Assembly (NCBI GenBank): GCA_024638355.1
Contig: JAHEKO010000194.1
Span: 1 to 7,100 of the forward strand
Length of the DNA: 7,100 nucleotides
Reading direction: 5' to 3'
DNA from: Acidobacteriota bacterium
Lineage (GTDB): Bacteria; Acidobacteriota; Thermoanaerobaculia; Multivoradales; JAHEKO01
Position 1 is the first letter of the stretch. Each line of letters starts with the position of its first letter. Positions 1-7,100 of this stretch are shown here, piece after piece. The notes under the pieces were generated by a model. The model had not been told where the DNA came from. It saw only the letters and a program-made list of their open reading frames with translations, and did not search any database. The translations under genes and the position numbers were made by a program.

Positions 1-164
1 AGGGTGCCGTAGGTCCGGCTCGACACCCGGAACAGGAAGAGCGCCACGGCGAGCCAGAACGCGCTCAGCGACAGCCAGCCGATGACTCCGTTGAACGGCA
101 GCGGCAGCGGCGCCAGGATCGCCAGAAGGCCGATCATCCAGCGCTTCTCGGTGGCGAACCTCAC
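1..164 (-). CDS. N-terminus of a membrane protein, probably TgpA-like transglutaminase (partial)
   Basis: This reading frame leaves the window at its left edge, so only the first 54 codons are visible. It starts with GTG (162-164), which overlaps the TGA stop of the DUF58 gene in a GTGA arrangement, implying translational coupling. An AGGTGG sequence lies four bases upstream and can serve as ribosome binding site. The peptide opens with a short basic stretch (MRFATEKRW), then a hydrophobic helix (about residues 10-22, IGLLAILAPLPLP) and a second one (about 27-46) ending in basic residues. This matches the multi-helix N-terminal region (DUF3488-like) of TgpA proteins, which carry an extracytoplasmic transglutaminase-like domain further on. 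That domain is outside the window, so the family call rests mainly on context: the gene directly after moxR-DUF58 very often encodes such a protein. It could be another membrane protein. Confidence 0.6.
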   Translation of the reverse strand, partial: MRFATEKRWMIGLLAILAPLPLPFNGVIGWLSLSAFWLAVALFLFRVSSRTYGT

Positions 165-1162
165 GAAGCCACCTGCTCGGAGGCCGGCCGAAACTCGAGC
201 TGCGCCGGCTGCGGGCCGTGGAGCGCCCGGCGCTCTCGCGGCTGCGGAGCGATCAGCGCCAGCGCCTCGAGGATCCGCAAGCGATGAGCGCGACCGCGGC
301 CGAAGGCGAGAACCTCCTCGCGAGTGACCAGCTGAACCTCGTAGCCGGCCTCGAGATGATGCACGGCGGAGCTCGCCGCCTCGCTCACCAGTCGCTCGAA
401 GCGCCGCGCGGCGGCCGCGTCGGCGAGCTCGCCGACGGCGTTGTCGAAGACGATCGACAGCCGCTTGCCGCGCTCGGCCTCGCGTTCCATGAAGACCATG
501 CGGCCGGTGCGCGCGCTCTGCTTCCAGTGGATGCCGCGGGGATCGTCGCCCGGCCGGAACTCGCGCAAGGTGAGCAGCTCGTGCCCCCAGCCCGAGCTGT
601 TCGAGGCCCGCTCACCGGTGCGCGCGGCGGAATTCGGCCGCTGCACTTCACTGGAGTAGATCTCGGGGAATGCCAGGACCTCGAGGTCGATCGGGTAGCG
701 GCGCGACTTGAAGATCAGGCCGAGCGGGAAGATCGACGAGACGCGGACCGCCGCGAGGCGATGCCGGCCGCGCCGCTTGAGCAGCAGGCCGAGCCGGAGC
801 TCGGTCGCACCGCGCCGCTCGAGCTTCGACACGAGCCGCGAGTCGCCTTCTTCCCCGGCGGTCACCACCAACAGGCGCTTGGCGAACCAGCGATCGAGGC
901 TGGTGAGCCCGAGCCGCAGCGAGAACGGCTGCTTGGCGTAGATCTCTTCGGGCGCCTCGGCCGCGAGGCCCAACTCCTTCAAGTTGCGGCGCGAGACGAA
1001 GCCCGACACCGCGAGCAGCGCCAGCAGCAGCGCCTCGACCAGGTAGAGCGCGTTGTTGCCGGTGTTCGCCGCCGCCAGACCGACCACGACCGCGAAGAGG
1101 ACGTACCAGAATCCGATGCGGGTGATCCGAATGCGATCGAAAGCGGCTCGCTGGGAGGCCAT
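161..1162 (-). CDS. DUF58 family membrane-anchored protein
   Basis: A 333-residue protein of the DUF58 family, members of which are encoded beside MoxR ATPases and carry a von Willebrand A-like fold; the precise molecular role is not established. Two transmembrane helices lie near the N-terminus (about residues 16-32 and 39-56), followed by a beta-rich middle part. The family signature spans about residues 199-228 and includes LREFRPGDDPRGIHWK and the following RTGRMVFMERE. A hydrophobic strand ending in Asp (IVFDN, 237-241) comes next, where vWA-like domains begin. Length is normal for the family. The ATG at 1160-1162 directly precedes the basic/hydrophobic N-terminus; there is no strong Shine-Dalgarno, and an inverted-repeat element ends only 18 bases upstream. 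The gene follows moxR by 87 bp and overlaps the next gene by 4 bp, so cotranscription is likely. Confidence 0.9.
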   Translation of the reverse strand: MASQRAAFDRIRITRIGFWYVLFAVVVGLAAANTGNNALYLVEALLLALLAVSGFVSRRNLKELGLAAEAPEEIYAKQPFSLRLGLTSLDRWFAKRLLVVTAGEEGDSRLVSKLERRGATELRLGLLLKRRGRHRLAAVRVSSIFPLGLIFKSRRYPIDLEVLAFPEIYSSEVQRPNSAARTGERASNSSGWGHELLTLREFRPGDDPRGIHWKQSARTGRMVFMEREAERGKRLSIVFDNAVGELADAAAARRFERLVSEAASSAVHHLEAGYEVQLVTREEVLAFGRGRAHRLRILEALALIAPQPRERRALHGPQPAQLEFRPASEQVAS

Positions 1163-1180
1163 GACTCGACGTGGCTCTAT

Positions 1181-1249
1181 TTCGGGGACAGGTGATGAAT
1201 TACGCGGAGTGTCTGTGAGCCTCTTCGTAATACACGACCTGTCCCCGAA
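1181..1249. repeat. Imperfect palindrome with TTCGGGGACAGGT ends (REP/RAYT-type element candidate)
   Basis: A 13-bp sequence, TTCGGGGACAGGT (1181-1193), is repeated as a perfect inverted copy at 1237-1249. The arms continue inward: 1194-1204 against 1226-1236 match at 8 of 11 positions, including ATTACG/CGTAAT. A GAG/CTC pair (1207-1209 with 1221-1223) then closes a loop of about 11 bases. The whole forms one long hairpin that fills most of the 87-bp space between moxR and the DUF58 gene; the right arm touches the moxR stop codon. From memory, palindromes with GGGGACAG-type ends recur in many bacterial genomes and are associated with IS200-like REP-associated tyrosine transposases (RAYTs). 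Assignment to that group is inference, since only one copy and no transposase lie in this window. It might also act as an RNA processing or attenuation site within the operon. Confidence 0.7.
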
Positions 1250-2233
1250 TCAGAGGGGGACGGGAATGGAGTGGACCACGCGCTCGATCGCCTCGCGAGC
1301 CGCGTCGAGGCCGGATCCTCCACCCTTGAGGCTGACGCGGTGCGCCAGCACCGCGGGCGCCAGCTGCTGGATGTCGTCGGGTACCGCGTACTCGCGGCCC
1401 TCGACCAGGGCCAACGCCTGCGCGGCGCTGAAGAGACTCTGAACGCCGCGGGTCGAGACGCCGAGCAGGAACTCGGACGACTGGCGGGTCTGGGTGGCGA
1501 TGGTCAGGATGTAGTCGGCCAGCTTCTCGGCCACCTGGACGCGCGGCACCAGCTCCTGGAGATCGCGGAGCTCCTTCTCGCCGAGCGCCGGCGTCAGGTC
1601 GTCGAGGAGGTCGCGAACGCCGCCGGAGAGCAGCAGTTCGCGCTCCTCGCTGTGCGGCGGGTAGCCGAGGCGCAGCGACATCATGAAGCGATCGAGCTGG
1701 GACTCGGGCAGCGGAAAGGTGCCGACATACTCGAGCGGGTTCTGGGTCGCCAACACCATGAAGGAGTCGGGCAGCTTGTAACGCTTGCGGTCGATGCTCA
1801 CTCGCCGCTCGCTCATCGCCTCGAGCAGCGCCGACTGCGTCTTCGGGCTCGCGCGGTTGATCTCGTCGGCGAGGACGACGTTGGCGAACACCGGGCCGGG
1901 CACGAACTCGAACTCCTGCCGGGTCTGGTTGAATACGGACACGCCCAGAATGTCCGACGGCAGCAGGTCGCTGGTGAACTGAATGCGCTGGAACGACAGG
2001 CCGAGCGAGCGCGCCAGCGCTTGTGCCAAGGTGGTCTTGCCGACGCCGGGCACATCCTCGATCAGAACGTGGCCACGCGCGAGCAGGCAGACCACCGCCA
2101 GCCGGATGACCTCCGGCTTGCCGCGCACAATGGCCGACAGCTGCGTTTCGAGGCGCTCGATGCGATCCGCGACTCCGGGATTGTGAACCGGCCCGGAGTC
2201 GGTTTCTCGAGCGGCCGCCGTGGGATGGGTCAT
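1250..2233 (-). CDS. MoxR family AAA+ ATPase
   Basis: A 327-residue MoxR-type AAA+ ATPase, a class of chaperone-like enzymes that remodel or help mature partner proteins, often envelope proteins, using ATP. Visible motifs: Walker A PGVGKTT (about 62-68, Lys66), Walker B VVLADEIN (119-126, Asp123/Glu124), sensor-1 LATQNP (161-166, Asn165), a DRF motif (181-183) with a likely arginine finger, and GVSTRG (258-263) with a probable sensor-2 Arg262 in the C-terminal helical lid. Length and motif order are typical and complete, so the enzyme should be active. The ATG at 2231-2233 is preceded by AGGAGA (2241-2246) with 7 bases of spacing. It lies 37 bp after the lipoprotein gene and is followed by DUF58 and probably TgpA genes, the classical MoxR neighbourhood. 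The specific substrate cannot be told from sequence. Confidence 0.95.
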   Translation of the reverse strand: MTHPTAAARETDSGPVHNPGVADRIERLETQLSAIVRGKPEVIRLAVVCLLARGHVLIEDVPGVGKTTLAQALARSLGLSFQRIQFTSDLLPSDILGVSVFNQTRQEFEFVPGPVFANVVLADEINRASPKTQSALLEAMSERRVSIDRKRYKLPDSFMVLATQNPLEYVGTFPLPESQLDRFMMSLRLGYPPHSEERELLLSGGVRDLLDDLTPALGEKELRDLQELVPRVQVAEKLADYILTIATQTRQSSEFLLGVSTRGVQSLFSAAQALALVEGREYAVPDDIQQLAPAVLAHRVSLKGGGSGLDAAREAIERVVHSIPVPL

Positions 2234-2270
2234 TCTCTGATCTCCTGATACGGCGGCCGGCCCGTCCTCG

Positions 2271-2816
2271 TCACGGTCCGGGATTCGCGAACTCCCGGTA
2301 GTCGCCGCGCTCGCCCTCGGGAATCGGGTGGCGGACCTCGACGTTGAAGCCGTCGCCCTCCTCGTAGTCGACGCCTTCGAGCGCGTGACTGTACTGGGTC
2401 GGGTTGGCTCGCTCGACCTTGGAGGTATCGAACCAGACCCGCCAGCGGTTCTTCTCGTTCAGGTCGGGGTCGACGTGCACGATGTCCACGGTCACTCCGG
2501 GCAGCTTCTCGAAGCTGTCGTGCCTGAGCAGGATGTCGAGGTGGACCGTCTGAATCACCTCCACCGGCTCGACCTCCGCCTCCTCGACCTCACCCTCTTC
2601 CTCCGCCTCGGGCTCGCCCGCCATCTCTTCTTCCGCCTCCGCGACGTCCGCGATCAGCGGGTTCGCTTCGACGTAGAAGCCGTTGATCTCGGCGCTGTAG
2701 CGAGCGCGATTCTCCACCAACTGCTCGAGCGGGCTCTTCTTCGCACATCCCGTAGCGATCAGAAGCGCTCCGATCACGAGGGCGAGACTCATCCCAAATC
2801 GCTGGATTCTCTGCAC
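2271..2816 (-). CDS. Small lipoprotein with acidic Glu/Ala-rich linker, unknown function
   Basis: I do not recognise a family for this protein of about 181 residues. The start chosen is GTG at 2814-2816, because a perfect AAGGAGG (2822-2828) sits five bases upstream and because the product then begins directly with a signal peptide: basic start (MQRIQRFG), hydrophobic core (SLALVIGALLIA) and TGC, giving a probable lipidation Cys24. An upstream in-frame ATG at 2907-2909 would add 31 residues and bury the signal, so it is unlikely. The mature part starts AKKSPLEQLVENRARY. A strongly acidic low-complexity linker follows (about residues 57-87, Glu/Ala/Val) and then a likely beta-rich C-terminal domain (about 88-181) with motifs such as RWRVWFDTS. 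Being first in the putative moxR operon, it may be a substrate or periplasm-facing partner of that system; this is inference. The residue before the TGC is Ala rather than Leu, a slightly atypical lipobox. Confidence 0.8.
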   Translation of the reverse strand: MQRIQRFGMSLALVIGALLIATGCAKKSPLEQLVENRARYSAEINGFYVEANPLIADVAEAEEEMAGEPEAEEEGEVEEAEVEPVEVIQTVHLDILLRHDSFEKLPGVTVDIVHVDPDLNEKNRWRVWFDTSKVERANPTQYSHALEGVDYEEGDGFNVEVRHPIPEGERGDYREFANPGP

Positions 2817-2821
2817 TGCAA

Positions 2822-2828
2822 CCTCCTT
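2822..2828 (-). promoter_or_regulatory. Strong Shine-Dalgarno of the lipoprotein gene
   Basis: On the minus strand this reads AAGGAGG, a full match to the anti-Shine-Dalgarno core, with five bases (TTGCA) before the GTG at 2816. It fixes the start of the lipoprotein gene in preference to the more upstream ATG. Confidence 0.8.
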
Positions 2829-2904
2829 CTTGGAAATCGGGTGACAGGGATCTGATTCGGGAGGTGGTTCCACGAGTGAATCGGCCACAGTCACCTTTCG
2901 CCGG

Positions 2905-2910
2905 ATCATA
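2905..2910 (-). promoter_or_regulatory. Possible -10 element for the lipoprotein-moxR operon
   Basis: The minus strand reads TATGAT here, five of six matches to the sigma70 -10 consensus, about 89 bases upstream of the lipoprotein start codon. At 17 bases further upstream lies TTAGCT (2928-2933), a poor -35 match (three of six). This would give a leader of about 80 bases. It is a weak prediction made by eye; a housekeeping promoter in this organism may look different. Confidence 0.25.
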
Positions 2911-2919
2911 GCGAAAGAG

Positions 2920-2940
2920 CCCTCAGAAGCTAACAGAGGG
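2920..2940 (-). terminator. Small hairpin between murB and the lipoprotein operon
   Basis: CCCTC (2920-2924) and GAGGG (2936-2940) form a 5-bp inverted repeat around an 11-base loop. Read on the minus strand it is followed by CTCTTTCGCT, a weak pyrimidine tail rather than a proper U-run. It could help end murB transcription, but it also overlaps the poor -35 candidate of the next operon. Confidence 0.25.
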
Positions 2941-2941
2941 G

Positions 2942-2979
2942 CGCGCCGGCGGCTGCGGCCTTTCTCACAGGCCGGCGCG
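2942..2979 (-). terminator. GC-rich hairpin just after murB
   Basis: CGCGCCGGC (2942-2950) and its perfect inverted copy GCCGGCGCG (2971-2979) form a 9-bp stem around a 20-base loop, beginning two bases past the murB stop codon. A smaller alternative stem, GGCC (2957-2960) with GGCC (2970-2973), lies inside. There is no T-run after it on the minus strand, so it is not a textbook intrinsic terminator. It may still cause termination or protect the murB mRNA 3' end. Confidence 0.4.
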
Positions 2980-2981
2980 GC

Positions 2982-3941
2982 TCAAGCGGTCCAGCGCGCC
3001 CGCAGGGCGCCGGTCAGCACGACCTCGGGCTCGAGCTCGACCCCGAAGCGCTCACCCACCGCGTCGCGCGCCGCCCGCATCAGCGCGAGCACATCCTCCG
3101 CGCTCGCCCCGTCGAAGTTGACGATCACGTTGGCGTGCCGGCGGCTGATGCGCGCGCCCCCCTCCTCGCGCCCCTTGAGACCGCACTCGTCGATCAGCCG
3201 GCCCGCATAGTCGCCCGGGGGGTTCTTGAAGATCGAGCCGACGTTGGGGAAGCCCCAGGGGAGCGTCTGCTTGCGCTTCCGGTTGAGCTCGCGGATCCGC
3301 GCCAGTGCGGCCACCGCGTCGCCGCGCTCGGTACGGAAGGTGGCGTCGGCGACGATCGTCGCCCGCCCCTGGAGAACCGTGCTGCGATAGCCGGGCTCGA
3401 GGTCGTCCACCGTCAGCTCGGCGACCCGGCCCCCGGGCTCGACCACCGTGGTGCACACCAGGAGGTCCTTGATCTCGGTGCCGTAGCAGCCGGCGTTCAT
3501 CACCACCGCGCCACCGACGGTAGACGGGAAGCCGGCGAGAGCCTCGAGACCGAGCCGCCCCTGAGCGGCGGTGCGCCGCGCCAGCTGCGGCAGCGGCACC
3601 CCGGCGCCCGCCCACACCCGATCGCCGTCGAACTCGACGCGCTCGAACTCTCCGGCCAGTCGCAGCACCAGCCCGCCGAGCCCCTCGTCGGGAATCAGAA
3701 CGTTCGAGCCGAGGCCGAGAACCTGCACACGCGGGGGATCGGCGCCCTCTCCCGCATCGGCCACCTCGGCGAGGATACGGCTGAGGGCGTCGAGTGTGTT
3801 CACCCGTCCGAGCATCTCCGCCGGCCCACCGATGCGAAAGGTGTTGTAGCCGGCGAGAGGCTCGCCGACCCGCAGCTCGAGCCCCTCGATCGACTGCAGG
3901 CGGGCGCGCAGGCCGGCCTCCGATGGCGTCGCTGTCTGCAA
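2982..3941 (-). CDS. murB: UDP-N-acetylenolpyruvoylglucosamine reductase
   Basis: MurB uses FAD and NADPH to reduce UDP-GlcNAc-enolpyruvate to UDP-MurNAc, the second committed step of peptidoglycan synthesis in the cytoplasm. From a TTG start (3939-3941) the product has 319 residues. Visible motifs: YNTFRIGG (32-39) and LGLGSN (75-80) of the FAD-binding part, GFPSTVGGAVVMNAG (137-151), YRST (185-188), GSIFKNP (235-241) with the likely proton-donor Ser236, and a C-terminal LEPEVVLTG whose Glu306 is the probable catalytic acid. The frame is open back to a GTG at 4197-4199, but that lies inside recA and the added residues look like noncoding sequence. TTG is the only other ATG/GTG/TTG in frame and gives a normal distance to the YNTF motif. 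Its Shine-Dalgarno is weak. The gene is divergent from recA and apart from other mur genes within this window. Confidence 0.93.
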   Translation of the reverse strand: MQTATPSEAGLRARLQSIEGLELRVGEPLAGYNTFRIGGPAEMLGRVNTLDALSRILAEVADAGEGADPPRVQVLGLGSNVLIPDEGLGGLVLRLAGEFERVEFDGDRVWAGAGVPLPQLARRTAAQGRLGLEALAGFPSTVGGAVVMNAGCYGTEIKDLLVCTTVVEPGGRVAELTVDDLEPGYRSTVLQGRATIVADATFRTERGDAVAALARIRELNRKRKQTLPWGFPNVGSIFKNPPGDYAGRLIDECGLKGREEGGARISRRHANVIVNFDGASAEDVLALMRAARDAVGERFGVELEPEVVLTGALRARWTA

Positions 3942-4100
3942 GAAACTGATCCCGAAACCCGTCTTGAGAGGAGAGCGGCGGGGGAGCCTCCGTGACGATT
4001 CGATCTCTTCCCGCTTTGCAGGCCACCCACTCCCAGGCTCCGCCCCACCTTCCCCGGCGCAGCCATCACGGGCGATCCAACGGTGCTGCTTCCCCGCCGT

Positions 4101-4129
4101 TTTCCAAATCGACGGTGAGCGATTAGTAT
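4101..4129 (+). promoter_or_regulatory. Candidate recA promoter (-35/-10)
   Basis: TTTCCA (4101-4106) and TAGTAT (4124-4129), each four of six matches to sigma70 hexamers, are separated by exactly 17 bases. Transcription would start near 4136, giving a leader of about 54 bases before recA. The opposite strand reads TATACT at 4130-4125 (five of six), so the same AT-rich island could also serve a divergent murB transcript, though its -35 is poor. I saw no SOS box of the CTGT-N8-ACAG, GAAC-N4-GTTC or GTTC-N7-GTTC types nearby. Confidence 0.45.
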
Positions 4130-4130
4130 A

Positions 4131-4146
4131 CCGGCGGGTCCGCCGG
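4131..4146. promoter_or_regulatory. GC-rich dyad at the predicted recA transcription start
   Basis: CCGGCGG (4131-4137) and CCGCCGG (4140-4146) form a perfect 7-bp inverted repeat around GT. It starts two bases after the -10 candidate. It could be an operator or a small leader hairpin (six pairs with a four-base loop). In GC-rich DNA such a dyad can also arise by chance, so a function is only suggested by its place. Confidence 0.3.
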
Positions 4147-4176
4147 CGTGAGCCGGCACCTCCCGCCCGAATTCCT

Positions 4177-4181
4177 AGGAG
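4177..4181 (+). promoter_or_regulatory. Shine-Dalgarno of recA
   Basis: AGGAG lies eight bases before the ATG at 4190-4192. It decides the start: an earlier in-frame GTG at 4148 would add 14 residues not expected for RecA, and it overlaps the dyad. Confidence 0.8.
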
Positions 4182-4189
4182 CCGAAGCG

Positions 4190-5234
<1,045 letters not shown>

Positions 5235-5248
<14 letters not shown>

Positions 5249-7100
5249 CGCCAAGCTCCCGACGCTGGTCGCGCTCGCACTGCTGCTCTGCGGTGCGCCG
5301 GGGCCCGCTACGGGAGCCGAGCTCGAGCTCGGCCTCACCGCCGACGGCGCCCAACTCGCCGGCCGGCCGCTGACTCTGCTGATCGAGGTCGCCGGGGCCG
5401 CCCCGGACACCGAGATTCCGCTCGAGATCCGGGTCGACGGCGCTGCGGCCGGGCAGATGGCGCTCGCGCCCGGCTCGCACGAAGTGCAGCTCGAGGTCGC
5501 GGCCCGCGGAGCCCAGCAGGTCGAGGTTCGCGGGCCGGGCACCGCCGTCGCGGCCGCCACCACCCGAGCGATTCCGGCGTGGCTCTCGGTCGTTCCACCG
5601 CTGGTGGCGATCGGCCTGGCTCTCGCCTTCAAGGACGTGATCCTGTCGCTGCTGCTCGGAGTCTTCTCGGGCGCGCTCTTCTACTCGCACTGGAATCCGT
5701 TCTCGGCATTCGCGCGCACCATCGACTCCTTCATCGTGCCGGCGGTCGCCGACGTCGACCACGCCAGCATCCTGGTCTTCACTACCCTGCTGGGCGGCAT
5801 GGTCGGCCTGATCTCGAAGAGCGGCGGCACCCAGGGGATCGTGGAGCGGTTGAAGCCGTTCGCCACCGACAGCCGCCGCGGCCAGGTCGCGACCTGGCTG
5901 CTGGGAGTGGTGATCTTCTTCGACGACTACGCCAACACCCTGATCGTCGGCCCGACGATGCGGCCGATCACCGACCGCCTGAAGATCAGCCGGGAGAAGC
6001 TCGCCTACATCGTCGACTCGACGGCGGCGCCGGTGGTGAGCGTCTTTCCGATCTCCACCTGGGTCGGCTTCGAGGTCGGGCTGATCGGCGCGGCGCTGGC
6101 TTCGATCGGACTGTCGACGAACGCCTACGCCGCGTTCGTCGGCTCGATTCCCTACCGCTTCTACCCGCTCCTCGCCATCACCCTGGTGCTCACCATCGCT
6201 CTGAGCCGGCGCGACGCCGGGCCGATGCTCAAGGCCGAACGGCGCGCCTCCGAGACCGGTCAAGTCGTCGGCGACAAGGACGTACCCCTCGCCGACTACT
6301 CGGCCAGCCAGCTCCAGCCGCCCGAGGGCAAGCCCTGTCGCGCGCGCAACGCCCTCCTGCCGATCCTGACCGTAGCCTCGATGACCGTCCTCGGGCTCTA
6401 CGTCACCGGCAGCACGAACGCGCCGCGGGCGGACTTCGACTCGACCTTCAGCTGGATCCAGGCCGTCTTTTCGAACGCCGACAGCTACCGGGCCTTGCTG
6501 TGGGCGAGCCTCTCCGGAATGCTGCTGGCGATGCTCCTGGCGCTCGCCCAGCGCATCCTGACCGTGCGCGAGGCGACCAGCGCCATGGTCGAGGGCTTCC
6601 GCGCCATGCTCCTGGCGTTCGTCGTTCTGATCCTCGCCTGGTCCCTCGGCAGCGTCTGCTCCGAGCTCCATACCGCCGACTACCTGGTCGGCCTCTCCTC
6701 CGGCGTGCTCTCGCCCTACTGGGTGCCGGTGCTGACCTTCGTCCTCTCGGCCGGCATCTCGTTCGCCACCGGTACCGCCTGGGGCACGATGGCGATCTTC
6801 ACGCCGCTGGTCATCCCGATCATCCACGGCCTCTGCCTCGAGGCCGGCATCAGCGTCGACAGCCCCGAGTTCCAGCGGTTGCTCTTCGGCACCATCGCCT
6901 CGGTACTCTCGGGGAGCGTCTGGGGCGACCACTGCTCGCCCATCTCCGATACGACGATCCTGTCGAGCATGGCCACCGGCTGCGACCACATCGCCCACGT
7001 CCGCACCCAGGCGCCCTACGCCATCAGCATCGGACTGCTGGGCATGGCCGCCGGCAACATTCCGACGGCCTTCGGGCTGAGTCCGTTCATCTCGCTGCTG
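5235..7100 (+). CDS. NhaC family Na+/H+ antiporter with secreted N-terminal extension (partial, start uncertain)
   Basis: The frame is open to the right edge of the window; at least 622 codons are visible. It encodes a polytopic inner-membrane transporter of the NhaC family (Na_H_antiporter domain), expected to exchange sodium for protons. Numbered from CTG 5235, the transporter domain starts near residue 116 ([10 protein letters not shown]). Conserved segments include [13 protein letters not shown] (228-240, Asp230/231), [29 protein letters not shown] (513-524) and [15 protein letters not shown] (564-578). A hydrophilic loop (about 324-372) divides the two halves. Before the transporter lies a probable signal peptide (residues 1-28, core LVALALLLC, ending PATGA) and about 85 residues that look like one small beta domain. 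No ATG, GTG or TTG precedes this in a believable place: CTG 5235, overlapping recA by 14 bases, is a guess, with AAGGCGG upstream. The first in-frame ATG (5457) would cut off the signal peptide. Confidence 0.88.

Noticed and set aside
218..1195. Long plus-strand open frames opposite DUF58 (218-1195), moxR (1271-2248) and murB (3135-3995)
   Set aside because: All lie in a fixed frame opposite strongly recognised genes and have charged, motif-free products; they arise from third-position G/C bias.
2328..2855. Plus-strand open frame opposite the lipoprotein gene
   Set aside because: Rich in Leu, Asp, Val and Arg, with no signal or domain. The minus-strand reading has a perfect Shine-Dalgarno, a signal peptide and a lipobox-like Cys.
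2851..2861. An 11-base match (CCCGAATCAGA) shared by the palindrome edge at 1244-1254 and the minus strand at 2851-2861
   Set aside because: Several 11-base matches are expected by chance in a window of this length and composition, and the match does not extend into the palindrome arms.

Overview
This is a compact, GC-rich bacterial window (roughly two thirds G+C by eye) with no RNA genes, CRISPR array or transposase. High GC, third-position G/C bias, a Gram-negative-style lipoprotein and peptidoglycan synthesis suggest a diderm bacterium. Acidobacteriota (for example Thermoanaerobaculia-like lineages) would fit, but the sequence alone does not fix the phylum.

Left block, minus strand (1-2816): an apparent four-gene operon, read right to left. 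It starts with a small lipoprotein carrying a Glu/Ala-rich acidic linker (2271-2816), followed by a MoxR-family AAA+ ATPase (1250-2233), a two-TM DUF58 protein (161-1162), and the first 54 codons of a membrane protein that starts on a 4-bp overlap (1-164) and is probably a TgpA-like transglutaminase. MoxR-DUF58-transglutaminase is a known conserved neighbourhood thought to act in chaperone-like maturation of envelope proteins. The lipoprotein in first position is the least familiar member. A long imperfect inverted repeat with TTCGGGGACAGGT ends (1181-1249) fills most of the moxR-DUF58 gap and looks like a REP/RAYT-type palindromic element.

Middle (2817-4189): a 165-bp gap with GC-rich hairpins and a weak promoter candidate, then murB on the minus strand (2982-3941, probable TTG start). 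A 248-bp divergent region separates murB from recA. It contains a fair sigma70-like recA promoter and a short dyad at the predicted transcription start; I see no LexA box of the common types.

Right block, plus strand: recA (4190-5248), tightly followed by an NhaC-family Na+/H+ antiporter (about 5235 to beyond 7100) that runs off the window. The antiporter carries a predicted signal peptide and about 85 residues of probably periplasmic sequence before the transporter domain. It has no ATG, GTG or TTG start anywhere plausible, so it uses either a CTG start overlapping the recA end or a sequence/assembly frame error lies at the junction.

Most of the window is ordinary housekeeping. The points most worth a second look are the palindromic element inside the moxR operon, the recA-antiporter junction, the secreted extension on the antiporter, and the acidic lipoprotein that leads the MoxR operon.
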